This document shows positions 1-10,574 of a DNA stretch of 64,000 nucleotides, one piece after another. The DNA is from Alphaproteobacteria bacterium (GTDB lineage: Bacteria; Pseudomonadota; Alphaproteobacteria; UBA7985; JAUIBT01). Where the stretch lies: contig JAUIBT010000015.1 of the NCBI GenBank assembly GCA_030428255.1, positions 32,479 through 96,478 on the forward strand, given 5' to 3'. Below the pieces are notes generated by a model that saw only the letters and a list, made by a program, of their open reading frames with translations, was not told the origin of the DNA and searched no databases. Both the position numbers and the translations under genes were made by a program. Within the stretch, counting starts at the first letter, position 1. Each line of letters starts with the position of its first letter.

Positions 1-1
1 C

Positions 2-673
2 GACGTAATGATGGCCGGCAAGGTCGCGCTGGTCGCGGGTTTTGGCGACGTGGGCAAGGGCTCGGCTGCATCGCTGCGACAGGCTGGCTGCCGCGTCGTC
101 GTCACTGAAGCCGACCCGATTTGCGCGCTGCAGGCCGCGATGGAGGGCTATGAGGTGTCTACCATGGACGATATGGCGCCCCTTGCCGACATCTTTGTGA
201 CCGCAACCGGCAACCGCGATATCATCACCTGGGACCACATGAACGCCATGAAGGACCGGGCGATCGTCTGCAACATCGGTCACTTTGATAACGAAATCCA
301 GGTCGATACGCTGCGCAACTACCCCTGGCACAACGTCAAGCCCCAAGTCGATGAGGTCGAGTTCCCCGACAAGAAGCGCATCATCTTGCTGTCCGAAGGC
401 CGATTGGTGAACCTGGGCAACGCCACGGGCCACCCCTCGTTCGTGATGTCTGCCTCTTTCACCAACCAAGTGCTGGCACAGATCGAGCTGTGGAACCACT
501 CAGCGAACTACGAAAATAAGGTCTACGTGCTGCCCAAGCATCTGGATGAAAAAGTCGCCGCTCTGCACCTGGCAAAGGTGGGGGCCAAGCTGACCCAGCT
601 CAGCAAGGAGCAAGCCGAATACATTGGCGTGTCGCTCAACGGCCCCTTCAAGAACGATCAGTACCGCTACTAA
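2..673 (+). CDS. ahcY: Adenosylhomocysteinase, C-terminal part (5' end outside window)
   Basis: Reversibly hydrolyses S-adenosylhomocysteine to adenosine and homocysteine in the cytoplasm, relieving product inhibition of methyltransferases. The reading frame is open from the first complete codon (Asp-Val before [18 protein letters not shown]), so the gene enters from the left edge and lacks its N-terminal catalytic half here. Visible are the NAD-binding loop GFGDVGKG, the segment TATGNRDII, and the family-typical C-terminus ending KNDQYRY. It lies 66 bp upstream of metK on the same strand, followed by an adenosine-kinase-like gene, so the three steps around SAM recycling are together. A GC-rich hairpin separates it from metK. 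Family assignment is certain; only the left boundary is unknown. Confidence 0.97.
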   Translation, partial: DVMMAGKVALVAGFGDVGKGSAASLRQAGCRVVVTEADPICALQAAMEGYEVSTMDDMAPLADIFVTATGNRDIITWDHMNAMKDRAIVCNIGHFDNEIQVDTLRNYPWHNVKPQVDEVEFPDKKRIILLSEGRLVNLGNATGHPSFVMSASFTNQVLAQIELWNHSANYENKVYVLPKHLDEKVAALHLAKVGAKLTQLSKEQAEYIGVSLNGPFKNDQYRY

Positions 674-680
674 TCACTAC

Positions 681-709
681 GGCGGCGGACCCTTGCAAGT
701 TCCGCCGCC
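681..709 (+). terminator. GC-rich hairpin between ahcY and metK
   Basis: A perfect 9-bp inverted repeat (GGCGGCGGA, 11-nt loop, TCCGCCGCC) is followed by a short, interrupted T-rich run. It could be a weak terminator or attenuator after ahcY. It ends about 30 nt before the metK start, so it may set the ratio of ahcY to metK expression. Confidence 0.45.
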
Positions 710-739
710 TTTGCATTTCTACCACGGGGAGCAGGCACT

Positions 740-1906
<1,167 letters not shown>

Positions 1907-1954
1907 TCATCGGCAGCTCCGTCTGATACCTGGTTCTGGTGCCGCCACTTGGTA

Positions 1955-2034
1955 CCGCTGCTACTTGGCACCGCTGCTACTTGGCACCGCTGCTACTTGG
2001 CACCGCTGCTACTTGGCACCGCTGCTACTTGGCA
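1955..2034. repeat. 16-nt tandem repeat, five identical copies
   Basis: The unit CCGCTGCTACTTGGCA occurs five times in a row without mismatch, preceded by one degenerate partial copy at about 1942-1954. It fills most of the gap between metK and the PfkB gene. An open frame runs through it, but that is a by-product of the repeat and has no family resemblance. Confidence 0.95.
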
Positions 2035-2081
2035 CCGCCGCCCAAACGCCTCATCGTCTCAACCCTCGCTAAGGAACGACC

Positions 2082-3053
2082 GTGACCGCCTCCCCTGCTT
2101 CCAGCACCTTTGATCTCTTGTGCATCGGCAACGCGATTGTGGACGTGATCGCCACCTGCCCCGAGGCCTTGATTGCCGATGAAAGCATGGTCAAGGGCGA
2201 CATGCAGTTGATCGATTCAGAGCGGGCCTTACATCTTTATGATCTCATGCGTGGCACGGTCGAGACCTCTGGCGGTTCCGCAGCCAACACGGCAGCCGGT
2301 TTCGCCAAGCTGGGCGGTCCGGTGGCCTTTGTCGGTAAGGTGCAAGACGATCCCTTGGGCCAGGTCTACATCGACGACATTCAGCGCGTAGGCGTCTCCT
2401 TCCCCTGCAGCAAAGCGGCCAAGGGCGCGCCGACGGGCCGCTCGATGATCTTCGTCACCCCCGATGGCGAGCGCACCATGAACACCTTTCTGGGCGCTGC
2501 GGTCGAGCTGACACCAGAAGAGCTGCCCTTAGAGGCCATCGCAGCCAGCCGCATTTCCTACCTTGAAGGCTACCTGTTCGACTCTCCCACCGCGCGCCAG
2601 GCCTGCATTGCCACCGCCGAGCACGCCAAAGCCAGTGGCCAGAAGACCGCTCTATCGCTGTCAGCCTTCTTCATCGCTGCGACCCACCGCTATGACTTCT
2701 TGGGCATGATGGCCGAAGGCCTGGTGGACTATGTTTTCGCCAACGCCGAAGAAGCACGCATTTTCGCCAAGACCGACGACCTAGACGCCGCGCTCGACTT
2801 CCTGACCGCGCGCGTGCCTTGCGCTATTGTCACCACGGGACCCAAAGGCTCGATCACCGCAGAGGGCGACCAGCGCATCAGCGTGCCCGCGACGCCGATC
2901 ACAAAGCGCGTCGATGCCACGGGTGCCGGCGATGCCTTCGCGGCTGGCTACCTGTTTGGCCTGTCGCAAGGCGAGAGCCACCAGGCCTGCGCGCGGCGCG
3001 GCTCGGACATGGCAGCCCAGGTCATCCAGCAAATGGGCCCACGCCTGGCCTAG
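2082..3053 (+). CDS. PfkB-family carbohydrate/nucleoside kinase, probably adenosine kinase
   Basis: A 323-residue ribokinase-fold kinase. PfkB signature 1 is seen as GSAANTAAGFAKLGG near residue 65, and signature 2 as DATGAGDAFAAG near residue 280, which holds the catalytic Asp and the anion hole. The N-terminus FDLLCIGNAIVDVI is typical of bacterial members annotated as adenosine kinase. Its place just after ahcY and metK fits that role: phosphorylating adenosine released by AhcY would pull the hydrolysis forward. The start is a GTG with AAGGAAC just upstream. A ribokinase- or fructokinase-like substrate cannot be excluded from sequence alone, so adenosine specificity is an inference from resemblance and context. 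Confidence 0.88.
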   Translation: MTASPASSTFDLLCIGNAIVDVIATCPEALIADESMVKGDMQLIDSERALHLYDLMRGTVETSGGSAANTAAGFAKLGGPVAFVGKVQDDPLGQVYIDDIQRVGVSFPCSKAAKGAPTGRSMIFVTPDGERTMNTFLGAAVELTPEELPLEAIAASRISYLEGYLFDSPTARQACIATAEHAKASGQKTALSLSAFFIAATHRYDFLGMMAEGLVDYVFANAEEARIFAKTDDLDAALDFLTARVPCAIVTTGPKGSITAEGDQRISVPATPITKRVDATGAGDAFAAGYLFGLSQGESHQACARRGSDMAAQVIQQMGPRLA

Positions 3054-3179
3054 GCGGCCAAGAGGTCGCGGCTTTGCGTCCGACCTGCTGGCTTGCATTT
3101 CCGATCCAGGCCGCTTAGCTCAAAGACTTACCCATGTGAGCCGACCCCGGCCCACCGCATCGGTTGCAGGAGCAGGACT

Positions 3180-4169
3180 TTGATTGATCCCTTCGGACGC
3201 AGTGTCTCTTACCTACGGGTCTCGGTCACCGATCGCTGCGATCTGCGCTGCCATTACTGCATGTCCGAGGACATGACCTTCCTGCCCAAAAAGGACCTGT
3301 TGAGCCTGGAGGAGCTGGACCGCGTTTGCTCGACCTTTGTTCGCTTGGGCGTCAAGAAGCTGCGTCTGACCGGCGGCGAGCCGCTGGTCCGCAAAGGCAT
3401 TATGACTTTGATTGAGGGACTTGGCCGCCACCTGGAAACCGGTGCGCTTGAAGAGCTGACGCTAACGACCAACGGCACCCAGCTCGACCGCTTCGCAGAG
3501 CCCTTGTTCGCCGCTGGTGTGCGGCGCGTCAACGTCTCCTTGGATACGCTGGTGCCTGACAAGTTCCGCGCCATTACCCGTTGGGGCCGCATTGAGCAGG
3601 TCTTCCAAGGGTTGGAGGCAGCCAAGCGCGCGGGCCTGGCGGTCAAAATCAATATGGTGGCGCTGAAGGGCACCAATGACGCCGAAATCCCCGCCATGGT
3701 TCAGTGGTGTGGCGAGCAAGGCTTTGATCTGACCTTCATTGAGGTCATGCCCATGGGCGATTTGGGCGAACAAGACCGCGCCGACCAATACATGCCTTTG
3801 ACCGAGGTGCGCGCGCGCCTGGCCCAGCACTATCGCTTGCAAGAGCTGGACGATCAGACTGGCGGCCCGGCGCGCTATGTCCGCCTGGCAGAGACCGGCC
3901 AGCGCGTCGGTTTCATCACCCCGCTGACCCACAATTTCTGTGAAAGCTGTAACCGGGTGCGCCTGACCTGCACTGGCACGCTCTACATGTGTTTGGGCCA
4001 AGACGATGCCACCGATCTGCGCGCGCCGGTTCGGGCTTCGCAGAGCGATCAACCGCTGGAAGAGGCCATCCACGCGGCCATCGCGCGCAAACCCAAGGGG
4101 CATGATTTCATGATTGGGCGCGGTTTGGCTCCGGCGGTTCAGCGCCACATGTCGGTCACGGGCGGCTAG
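3180..4169 (+). CDS. moaA: GTP 3',8-cyclase (molybdenum cofactor biosynthesis)
   Basis: Radical-SAM enzyme that starts molybdopterin synthesis by rearranging GTP to 3',8-cyclo-7,8-dihydro-GTP. From the chosen start the SAM-cluster cysteines of CDLRCHYC are at residues 20, 24 and 27. The second 4Fe-4S site is the CxxC-x13-C array beginning [14 protein letters not shown]. The protein ends in Gly-Gly, a conserved and functionally important MoaA tail. The start is taken as TTG at 3180, preceded by CAGGAGCAGGA and giving the family-typical LIDPFGR N-terminus; a longer open frame to 3093 has no such support. A cysteine desulfurase begins 31 bp downstream, but no other Moco genes are nearby. Confidence 0.95.
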   Translation: MIDPFGRSVSYLRVSVTDRCDLRCHYCMSEDMTFLPKKDLLSLEELDRVCSTFVRLGVKKLRLTGGEPLVRKGIMTLIEGLGRHLETGALEELTLTTNGTQLDRFAEPLFAAGVRRVNVSLDTLVPDKFRAITRWGRIEQVFQGLEAAKRAGLAVKINMVALKGTNDAEIPAMVQWCGEQGFDLTFIEVMPMGDLGEQDRADQYMPLTEVRARLAQHYRLQELDDQTGGPARYVRLAETGQRVGFITPLTHNFCESCNRVRLTCTGTLYMCLGQDDATDLRAPVRASQSDQPLEEAIHAAIARKPKGHDFMIGRGLAPAVQRHMSVTGG

Positions 4170-4200
4170 CTGGCCAGCAGGAGCGCAGGAAAGCCCGGCG

Positions 4201-5367
4201 ATGATCTACCTCGACAATCAGGCCTCGACACCTTGCGATCCCCGCGTCTTGGAGGCCATGGCCCCCTTCTGGCAGCGGCTCTATGGCAATCCGCATTCGA
4301 TCGAGCATGGTCGCGGACAGGTGCTGGCGGGCCGGGTCGAAGAAGCGCGCGGCCAACTCGCCCAGGCCATAGGGGCCGACCCGCGCGAAGTCGTTTTCAC
4401 CTCGGGCGCGACTGAGGCCAACAATCTTGCGATCAAGGGCGCTGCTCTGTTTGCCCAGCGCCACGCCAAAAGCAAAGGCAGAGGCAATGGCCCGGCGCGC
4501 TGCAAGATCCTGACCTTTGCCAGCGAGCATAAGTGCGTGCTGGAGAGCGTAAAGGCCACCGTTGCTTGGGGCTTTGACCCGGTGATCTTGCCAGTCAAGA
4601 CCGACGGACTGATCGACTGGCAGGCCTTCGAGGCGGCGCTCGACGACAGTGTGATGTTGGTGTCGGTCATGGCGGTGAACAACGAGACCGGCGTCATTCA
4701 ACCCATCGCTGACATCGCTGAAAAGGTCCATGCGGTGGGGGCCAAGCTGCACTGCGACGCCGCGCAGGCCTTGGGCAAGATTCCGCTGGATGTGGCTCTG
4801 CTGGACGTCGATCTGATGAGCCTGTCGGCCCACAAAGCCTACGGCCCCATGGGCATAGGTGCGCTCTATGTCCGCCGCCGCCCGCGCATGCGCCTTGAGC
4901 CGCTGGTCAGCGGGGGCAACCAAGAGCGAGGCCTGCGCTCAGGCACCTTGCCCTTGCCGTTGGTGGTCGGTTTCGGTGTGGCCGCTCAACTCGCTGCCGA
5001 GGAGCAAGCCACAGACGCGGAGCGCATCAAGGCCTGGCAAGACGCCTGCCTCGACCGCATCGCGCAGAGCCCAGCACTGATGCAGATCAACGGTTCTCTA
5101 ACCCAACGCGTCGCTCACAATCTCAACATCTCGTTCCTAAATCTTGATCGCGACGCCATGCTGCGCGCCTGGTGCAGTTTTGCGGTCTCCAGCGGCTCGG
5201 CCTGCTCGGCTGCTGATGTTGAGCCCTCTTACGTGCTGACCAATATGGGCCTGTCGCCCGCACAAGCCGCAGCCAGTTTGCGCATATCCTTTGGTCGCCA
5301 AACCCAGCAAAGCGAGGTCGATCACCTCTTGGCCTTGCTTGCCAGTCCCGCGATGGAGCGGGCCTGA
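4201..5367 (+). CDS. Cysteine desulfurase (class V aminotransferase, IscS/NifS type)
   Basis: PLP enzyme that takes sulfur from cysteine as a protein-bound persulfide for Fe-S clusters, thiolated tRNA or molybdopterin. The 388-residue product starts MIYLDNQASTP, a hallmark N-terminus. It has the PLP-binding HK pair in LSAHKAYGP near residue 200 and the persulfide cysteine in SSGSACSA near residue 325. ATG 4201 is preferred over the longer frame because AGGAGCGCAGGAAAG lies upstream and homology begins exactly there. It follows moaA by 31 bp. No iscU, iscA or suf genes are adjacent, so it may be a stand-alone sulfur donor, possibly for Moco or tRNA; that role is inference. Confidence 0.93.
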   Translation: MIYLDNQASTPCDPRVLEAMAPFWQRLYGNPHSIEHGRGQVLAGRVEEARGQLAQAIGADPREVVFTSGATEANNLAIKGAALFAQRHAKSKGRGNGPARCKILTFASEHKCVLESVKATVAWGFDPVILPVKTDGLIDWQAFEAALDDSVMLVSVMAVNNETGVIQPIADIAEKVHAVGAKLHCDAAQALGKIPLDVALLDVDLMSLSAHKAYGPMGIGALYVRRRPRMRLEPLVSGGNQERGLRSGTLPLPLVVGFGVAAQLAAEEQATDAERIKAWQDACLDRIAQSPALMQINGSLTQRVAHNLNISFLNLDRDAMLRAWCSFAVSSGSACSAADVEPSYVLTNMGLSPAQAAASLRISFGRQTQQSEVDHLLALLASPAMERA

Positions 5368-5381
5368 TAGCAACGCCGCGT

Positions 5382-6005
5382 TCACAGTTTGGTGATGCGT
5401 CCTTTGGCCCCGCGCCCAGATCGTCCGGTGCTGCTCAGCGTCTCCATAGTCTGCATGACCAGGCGATCATAGCCAGGCTCGGCCCCGAAGACCACGAAGT
5501 CGCCAATGGCAAAAATCTCACAATCGGTGGGGCGTCCCAGCTCACGCGCTGTCGCTTCGCAAGCCGTCAAAGCGCCGTCAATCGCCTCAGCCACGCCCTT
5601 GTGGGCCACCGAAAACGCCGCAACCGGGCGGGCATTAAGCCCAGAGACGCTGACCGCAAAGGCCTTGATATCGCGATAGTGTGTGTAAGCCTGCCAACTG
5701 CTCAAAACGCTGGCTGGAAGATAGACCAGGCTACCGTGGCGTGGGTCCAAAACCGCGACATAACTGGGCTTTGCAACCGGCTTAGGCGGCGGCGCGACAC
5801 TGGGCGCAGCTTGTATTGCCGCGCTGGACTCCGCGCCGACCGCGGGAACAAGGGAGGTGCTGCTGGCATCGACCTGGCCCAGCGCGATGCGGTTGGGTTT
5901 TGGCCAAGGCTTGGGTGCAACTGCCAAGGCCGAGCCACCAACAGCAAGCATCGCCAGCACAAACGCCAGCATGCGCGCCATGGAAAAGCGGCATTTATCC
6001 TGCAT
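5382..6005 (-). CDS. Exported hypothetical protein
   Basis: Unrecognised protein of about 207 residues. A hydrophobic segment MLAFVLAMLAVGGSALA looks like a signal peptide with an AxA cleavage site. It is followed by a proline/alanine-rich linker and a C-terminal domain containing ACEATARELGRPTDCEIFAIGDF. That domain has two cysteines and faintly recalls small secreted DUF4189-type domains, without enough to assign it. Candidate starts are ATG at 6005, ATG at 5981 (directly before the signal) and ATG at 6083; none has a strong ribosome site. It converges with the cysteine desulfurase, ending 14 bp from it. Confidence 0.6.
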   Translation of the reverse strand: MQDKCRFSMARMLAFVLAMLAVGGSALAVAPKPWPKPNRIALGQVDASSTSLVPAVGAESSAAIQAAPSVAPPPKPVAKPSYVAVLDPRHGSLVYLPASVLSSWQAYTHYRDIKAFAVSVSGLNARPVAAFSVAHKGVAEAIDGALTACEATARELGRPTDCEIFAIGDFVVFGAEPGYDRLVMQTMETLSSTGRSGRGAKGRITKL

Positions 6006-6411
6006 CAAGGCGGGCCTAGACCCAACGGCAGACCCGACAGGGCGATGGCGGACCTGGGGTCGCCCAATATCTTTCATGATCATGTCTCAGTGATTTGATG
6101 GGAGCAATCCGGTTCCCATATTGCAAAGACCGGCAAGGCGCGATAACAATTCGACCCGGTCTTTGTCAAACCCCCAGATAGCGGTTGCGCAGGTACGTTT
6201 GGCTCTGCCAACGCCAAATCCAAGGGGGCGATGAGGCCATTCGTGGCCGTAACCTTTGGCCCACGCCCCACACAAGAAGCCTTAAGGCTCGCCAATACTC
6301 GGGCTTCGCGCCGTCAAGCAACGCGTTGTCCAGACTTACAAATCTGCACCCGCTAGCGCGTTGGCGCCGGGGGTGTCTGTCAAACTTTCTCGTAAAGAGC
6401 ATACCTCACCC
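6006..6411. other. Intergenic region with a long inverted repeat
   Basis: This divergent gap separates the exported hypothetical (minus) from the L,D-transpeptidase (plus) and should hold both promoters. The clearest element is a perfect 10-bp inverted repeat, CAAAGACCGG at 6124-6133 and CCGGTCTTTG at 6156-6165, spaced by 22 nt. Open frames on both strands show no recognisable protein. Confidence 0.5.
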
Positions 6412-8277
6412 ATGCTGATCCCTTCTGTATCAAGTCGCTCCAATCAAGGCCATGCCCCCCTTGTTCAGCCGAGGTCGAGCAAACAGCCGGCCATCGCGCG
6501 CTTTGCGGCCTTGGCTTCTGCCACAGCACTGTTCGGCCTCGCAGCCCTTGCGCCGCTCACGCTCAGCAGCGTTGGGGCCTTTGCTGCTCCGGTGATCGAC
6601 ACCCAGTTGGCCGAAGACACGCTGACCAGCGCTTTGCAGAGTTTTGCCTCAAAGAACGATCTAAGCGACGCGCTGCGCTACGACGTTGAAAAGTCAAAGC
6701 TTCGTGCACTCTATAAGGCTCGGGATTACCGCCCGGTCTGGCTGCCCGAGCGCCGCTGGTCGCCCAAAGTCAAAGATCTGATGACCGCAGTGGCGCTGAG
6801 CCAACGCGAAGGTCTGGACCCAAAGCACTATGATGTAACCGCGCTCACCGCTGCCCTGCCGACCAGCGACGAGGCCATTGCGGAAATCGACTATCGCCTG
6901 ACAGCGGCCTATATGAGCCTGACTCGCGACTTTGAAGAGGGCCGTTACAATTTCCGCTATACCATCAATCTTGCTGAGGTCGCTGGCGAAGGCCTGGAGG
7001 CCGACGACCTTTTGGCCTGGCTGGACGGCCGCCTGCCCAAGACCAAGTACTACCGCGATCTGCGTCGTGCGCTGAAGCAATACCAAGACATCGTGGCGCA
7101 CGGCGACTTCCCCGAGATCGACGAAAGCGAAGTGCTGAAGCCCGGGATGGAACATCCCAACGTTGCCGCCCTGCGCGACAAGCTGATCTTGATGGGCGAC
7201 TTGCGCGTTTCCGCGCCCACTGAGCAGATTCAACAAGATGAGGGCCTGAGTGCCGCCGAAGTCAAAAACGCCCTGAGCCCCAGCGCTGGTGATCAAGGCG
7301 CGACCCGCCGGGCGCTGCAAGATCTGATCGCGACCAGCGATGATGACAGCGGACTGCAAGCGCGCGACGAGCAAGCCCAAACGAATGTCGCAGAGGAACA
7401 GGCCAGCAACCCCAACTTCTTCGACGCAGAGCTGGCCGAGGCCGTCAAGCACTTCCAATTGCGCCACAACCTGTCGCCCGATGCGGTGGTTGGCCCCAAT
7501 ACCTACAAACACCTCAACACCTCCGCTGAGTATCGGGTCTTGCAGATCCGGGCGAATATGGAGCGCCTGCGCTGGGAGTTTGATCCCACCGGCAACCGCT
7601 ATATTCGCGTCAACATGGGCGAATACACCCTGCGCGCCTACGAAGATGGCGAAGAAGCGCTGGTCATGCCAGTTGTGATCGGCAAGCCCAAGCGTCCGAC
7701 CCCGGTGATTGCCGACAAGGTGGTGACGCTAAAATTCCGCCCGGACTGGACGGTGCCAAAAACTATTTTCGCGCAAGACTATCTGCCAAACATGGTCGCC
7801 AACCCCTACTACCCAGTCAACAAGGGGTTGGAAATGTACTATAACGGTCGCCAAATCGACCCCTCGACAGCCGCCCGTCGCGGCCTGCTGCCGCACGTGA
7901 CCCTGCGCCAACCTCCAGGGGATCGCGGGGCGCTGGGCGGGGTTCGCTTCAGCTTGACCAACGACTTGTCGATTTATCTGCACGACACGCCGTCAAAGAG
8001 CCTGTTTAGCCATCCGACCCGCGCCTATTCTTCGGGCTGCGTGCGCGTTGGCAATCCAGCCGGGCTGGCCAAATTCATCCTAGGACGCCAAGGCGACTGG
8101 TCCATGTCCAAGGTCAAGCGGTATATGAGCGAAGGCGACACGCGGTTCGTCAAAGTCGACGATCCGGTGCCGGTCTTCCTGTCCTACATCACGGTTTGGG
8201 TCGATGAGGATGGCACCCTGCGCTTCCAAGATGACTTTTACCGCTACGATAACGAGTTGATTCTCAACTTCCTCTAG
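6412..8277 (+). CDS. YcbB-type murein L,D-transpeptidase
   Basis: Periplasmic enzyme expected to form 3-3 peptidoglycan cross-links. From ATG 6412 the product is 621 residues. It has an N-terminal signal/anchor (ALFGLAALAPLTLSSVGAFA), then a scaffold region typical of YcbB (ALYKARDYRPVW), a peptidoglycan-binding helix bundle (AVKHFQLRHNLSPDAVVGP) and a C-terminal YkuD domain. Catalytic Cys543 sits in SSGCVRV after a conserved His (YLHDTPSK). Between scaffold and PG-binding domain is an acidic, Gln-rich insert. A TTG at 6361 would extend the frame, but the signal peptide fits better with ATG 6412. Two other wall genes, the DUF882 protein downstream and mltA further on, suit a wall-remodelling role. 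Confidence 0.93.
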   Translation: MLIPSVSSRSNQGHAPLVQPRSSKQPAIARFAALASATALFGLAALAPLTLSSVGAFAAPVIDTQLAEDTLTSALQSFASKNDLSDALRYDVEKSKLRALYKARDYRPVWLPERRWSPKVKDLMTAVALSQREGLDPKHYDVTALTAALPTSDEAIAEIDYRLTAAYMSLTRDFEEGRYNFRYTINLAEVAGEGLEADDLLAWLDGRLPKTKYYRDLRRALKQYQDIVAHGDFPEIDESEVLKPGMEHPNVAALRDKLILMGDLRVSAPTEQIQQDEGLSAAEVKNALSPSAGDQGATRRALQDLIATSDDDSGLQARDEQAQTNVAEEQASNPNFFDAELAEAVKHFQLRHNLSPDAVVGPNTYKHLNTSAEYRVLQIRANMERLRWEFDPTGNRYIRVNMGEYTLRAYEDGEEALVMPVVIGKPKRPTPVIADKVVTLKFRPDWTVPKTIFAQDYLPNMVANPYYPVNKGLEMYYNGRQIDPSTAARRGLLPHVTLRQPPGDRGALGGVRFSLTNDLSIYLHDTPSKSLFSHPTRAYSSGCVRVGNPAGLAKFILGRQGDWSMSKVKRYMSEGDTRFVKVDDPVPVFLSYITVWVDEDGTLRFQDDFYRYDNELILNFL

Positions 8278-8400
8278 CTTAGCGCGAAATCCACCCAATC
8301 TCGCCGCAATCTGGCGCATAGTCCTGCACATGGTCCTGTGATAGTATTTCTAAGGACTGTTGGAGTCTAAAAACGATGCGCTGAGCGCAGCGAGGATTGG

Positions 8401-10278
8401 GTGAACGCAGGCAAAGGCCGTTTTCGATTGACCTCAAGGTCGCAGGACTGGAGCGCAATGCCCCAGCCAGACAGGGCGACTGGCCAAACCGCGCGTGCTG
8501 ATTTCGGTGACGCTGGCGGCTGGTGGAAGGATGCCTTGACCCCGTCACCGTCTCCCTTTGAGCCCGCACCCTGGCGCGCCAATTTTGCTGATCCATCACT
8601 GGAATCGGTGAGCGCTGCGGGCGCTGGGCAGAACTTTGGCCAAGACTGGGACCCGTCCGCTTGGTCCGGCGACCAGAGTTACGGCGACCAGAATTACGGC
8701 GACCAGAGTTACGGCGACCGGGACAATGATGGCTTGGGGCATGGCACCTATGACGACCCAGCCTTTGATGAGCAAACTTTAAGCACTCAAGACTGGAATT
8801 CCCAAGGCCAGGACTCAAACACTTGGCAAACTCTGGACGGCCAACACCAGAACGGGCAACATTGGGACGACCAAAACTGGGACGGCCAAAACTGGGATGA
8901 GCCGCATTGGGATGGCCAACATTGGGATGGCCAACATTGGGATGGCCAGCAATGGATCACTCCGCATTGGCAGGGTCGAGTCTGGAATGGCCCCATTGTC
9001 GATGGCCACAGGTCCCAGCACACCAGCCCATACGATGAACAACATGGCGACCCCTGGTGCGAACCTCAGCCGAACATGGACCACGGGCCATACGCCTGGC
9101 CTACATCGCTGGCCGCGCCCCACGGCGGGCCGCGCTTCGCCGACTTCCCTTCGCCACAGGCCATAGAGGCCCAGAGCACTGCCCACAGCCCAACCCGGCG
9201 CGCGGCGTTGCTTGGGCTCTCTGGCCTGGGATTTGTGGCCATCGGCGGTGCCTCGACCTTTGGCTTTTTATCCGCCTTTCGCGGCCCAGCCCATGCCCTC
9301 GGCGATAGAAGCGCCAGCCTCGCTGGCGTCGCAAGCGCGCGTAGCACCGACAGTACGTGGCTTCAGCCCGTGTCACGGCTCGCACTGGAGCAGGCCGAAG
9401 CCCTGGAATACATGGATCAGGAATCGGCCCAGGCGATGCTTGAGCGCCCGCCAGTCGCCCGCCTTGAGCTGGCATCACTCGGCGCAGACACAGACATTCC
9501 GCCAGCCCTGCCGCTGCGGCGCCCTTCGGCTAGCCACATGTCTCCCCTACCCCAGACCAAGCCCGCTTCGGTCGAGCAACGTGCCCTCGCTTGGTTGCGC
9601 GCGAACCCTGCGCCCAGCGAAACAACGCCCGCCAGATCGGATGCCGGCTTAGACGCCATGATTGCCCGCCTCAGCGAGGAACTGGGGGCGCCGCCACAAG
9701 TGCCCGCGCAAGCGACAGCCCAGCCCAAGATACAAGATCAGGCGAAGAAATCACCCGCTCCTACGGCTCCACTGGCGGCACCAAAGGTCCAAAGCACCCG
9801 CTCGGCTGCACGGCTGCGCAATGTGCACAACGGTGAGACCATCATGGTCGCCCATCGTGACCGCCAAGGTCGCTTGGATCCTGTTGCCTTGCGTGAGCTG
9901 GAGGTGTTCATGCGCGATTGGCGCAATGACCAAACGCGCAGCATAGACGTGGGGCTTTATGACCAGTTGGTCGCGCTGGCCCCAAGCCAAGAGTTGCAGG
10001 TTATTTCGGCCTATCGCTCGCCGCAGACCAACGCCATGCTGAGGGCCCGTTCGGGCGGAGTTGCCAAGAACTCTTATCATCTGCGCGGCCAAGCCATCGA
10101 TATCAGCCCGTCGGGCGTGCGGTTGGAGGACTTCTATCACCGCGCGCTGCGTATGAATGCGGGCGGCGTCGGCTACTATCCGGGCTCCGATTTCATCCAC
10201 ATCGACACGGGCCCCATTCGCGAGTGGCCCAGCCGCTATAAGGCGCGCGCACAAGCCTATCGCAAGGGATTGGCATAG
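8401..10278 (+). CDS. DUF882 (YcbK-like, M15 fold) protein with long WDGQ-repeat N-terminus
   Basis: The C-terminal 170 residues are a clear DUF882 domain, related to zinc D-Ala-D-Ala-type peptidases. It has the HxxxxxxD pair His560/Asp567 (SYHLRGQAIDI) and His600 in FIHIDTG. These proteins act on the wall in the periplasm. A twin-arginine-like signal (TRRAALLGLSGLGF) lies at about residues 265-280 instead of the N-terminus. Before it are roughly 260 residues of low-complexity Asp/Trp/Gln/Gly sequence, with GDQSY repeats (from about 8675) and DGQHW/DGQNW repeats (8835-8950). GTG 8401 has CGAGG upstream; ATG 8458 and ATG 9076 are in-frame alternatives, the last giving a more ordinary Tat precursor. 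The repeat keeps one frame, favouring translation. Confidence 0.88.
   Translation: MNAGKGRFRLTSRSQDWSAMPQPDRATGQTARADFGDAGGWWKDALTPSPSPFEPAPWRANFADPSLESVSAAGAGQNFGQDWDPSAWSGDQSYGDQNYGDQSYGDRDNDGLGHGTYDDPAFDEQTLSTQDWNSQGQDSNTWQTLDGQHQNGQHWDDQNWDGQNWDEPHWDGQHWDGQHWDGQQWITPHWQGRVWNGPIVDGHRSQHTSPYDEQHGDPWCEPQPNMDHGPYAWPTSLAAPHGGPRFADFPSPQAIEAQSTAHSPTRRAALLGLSGLGFVAIGGASTFGFLSAFRGPAHALGDRSASLAGVASARSTDSTWLQPVSRLALEQAEALEYMDQESAQAMLERPPVARLELASLGADTDIPPALPLRRPSASHMSPLPQTKPASVEQRALAWLRANPAPSETTPARSDAGLDAMIARLSEELGAPPQVPAQATAQPKIQDQAKKSPAPTAPLAAPKVQSTRSAARLRNVHNGETIMVAHRDRQGRLDPVALRELEVFMRDWRNDQTRSIDVGLYDQLVALAPSQELQVISAYRSPQTNAMLRARSGGVAKNSYHLRGQAIDISPSGVRLEDFYHRALRMNAGGVGYYPGSDFIHIDTGPIREWPSRYKARAQAYRKGLA
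8835..8953 (+). repeat. In-frame tandem repeat encoding DGQ(H/N)W units
   Basis: Imperfect 12-15-nt units (GATGGCCAACATTGG and variants) encode repeated Asp-Gly-Gln-His/Asn-Trp. A second block with a different unit, encoding GDQSY/GDQNY, lies about 150 bp upstream at roughly 8675-8720. Synonymous differences between units suggest that the protein sequence is maintained. Confidence 0.85.
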
Positions 10279-10574
10279 TGCCGAGCCGGCGCTCCGCCCT
10301 CAGCTCGATCAAGCCATCCCAATAGACTGAGCCTTTAGCCTTTTGTGCTGCCGCGAATTGACCTGTTTCAATGTTGCAACCGCGGTTCCGTGGCCAAGTA
10401 GGTTTGGAGAAAGGCCGCCATTCGCGGCGGCTCGTCCTGGGCATGGCACGATGAACGAATGCCAGCGCGCCCCTCCTTTTTTAAAGCAAGGCCTAGGTGA
10501 TTGGTGTCAGTCGCCAGGACGTGCTCGCCCAAAACAGCGCCAAAAACCGGTGCAAAGACAATTGGATAGCCCCT

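Noticed and set aside
674..739. Possible SAM/SAH riboswitch before metK (TCACTACGGC at one end, GGGGAGCAGG at the other)
   Set aside because: The end blocks faintly resemble SAM/SAH riboswitch ends as recalled, but the middle is a GC-rich terminator-like hairpin and the expected pairing of the ribosome site with an upstream pyrimidine block is absent.
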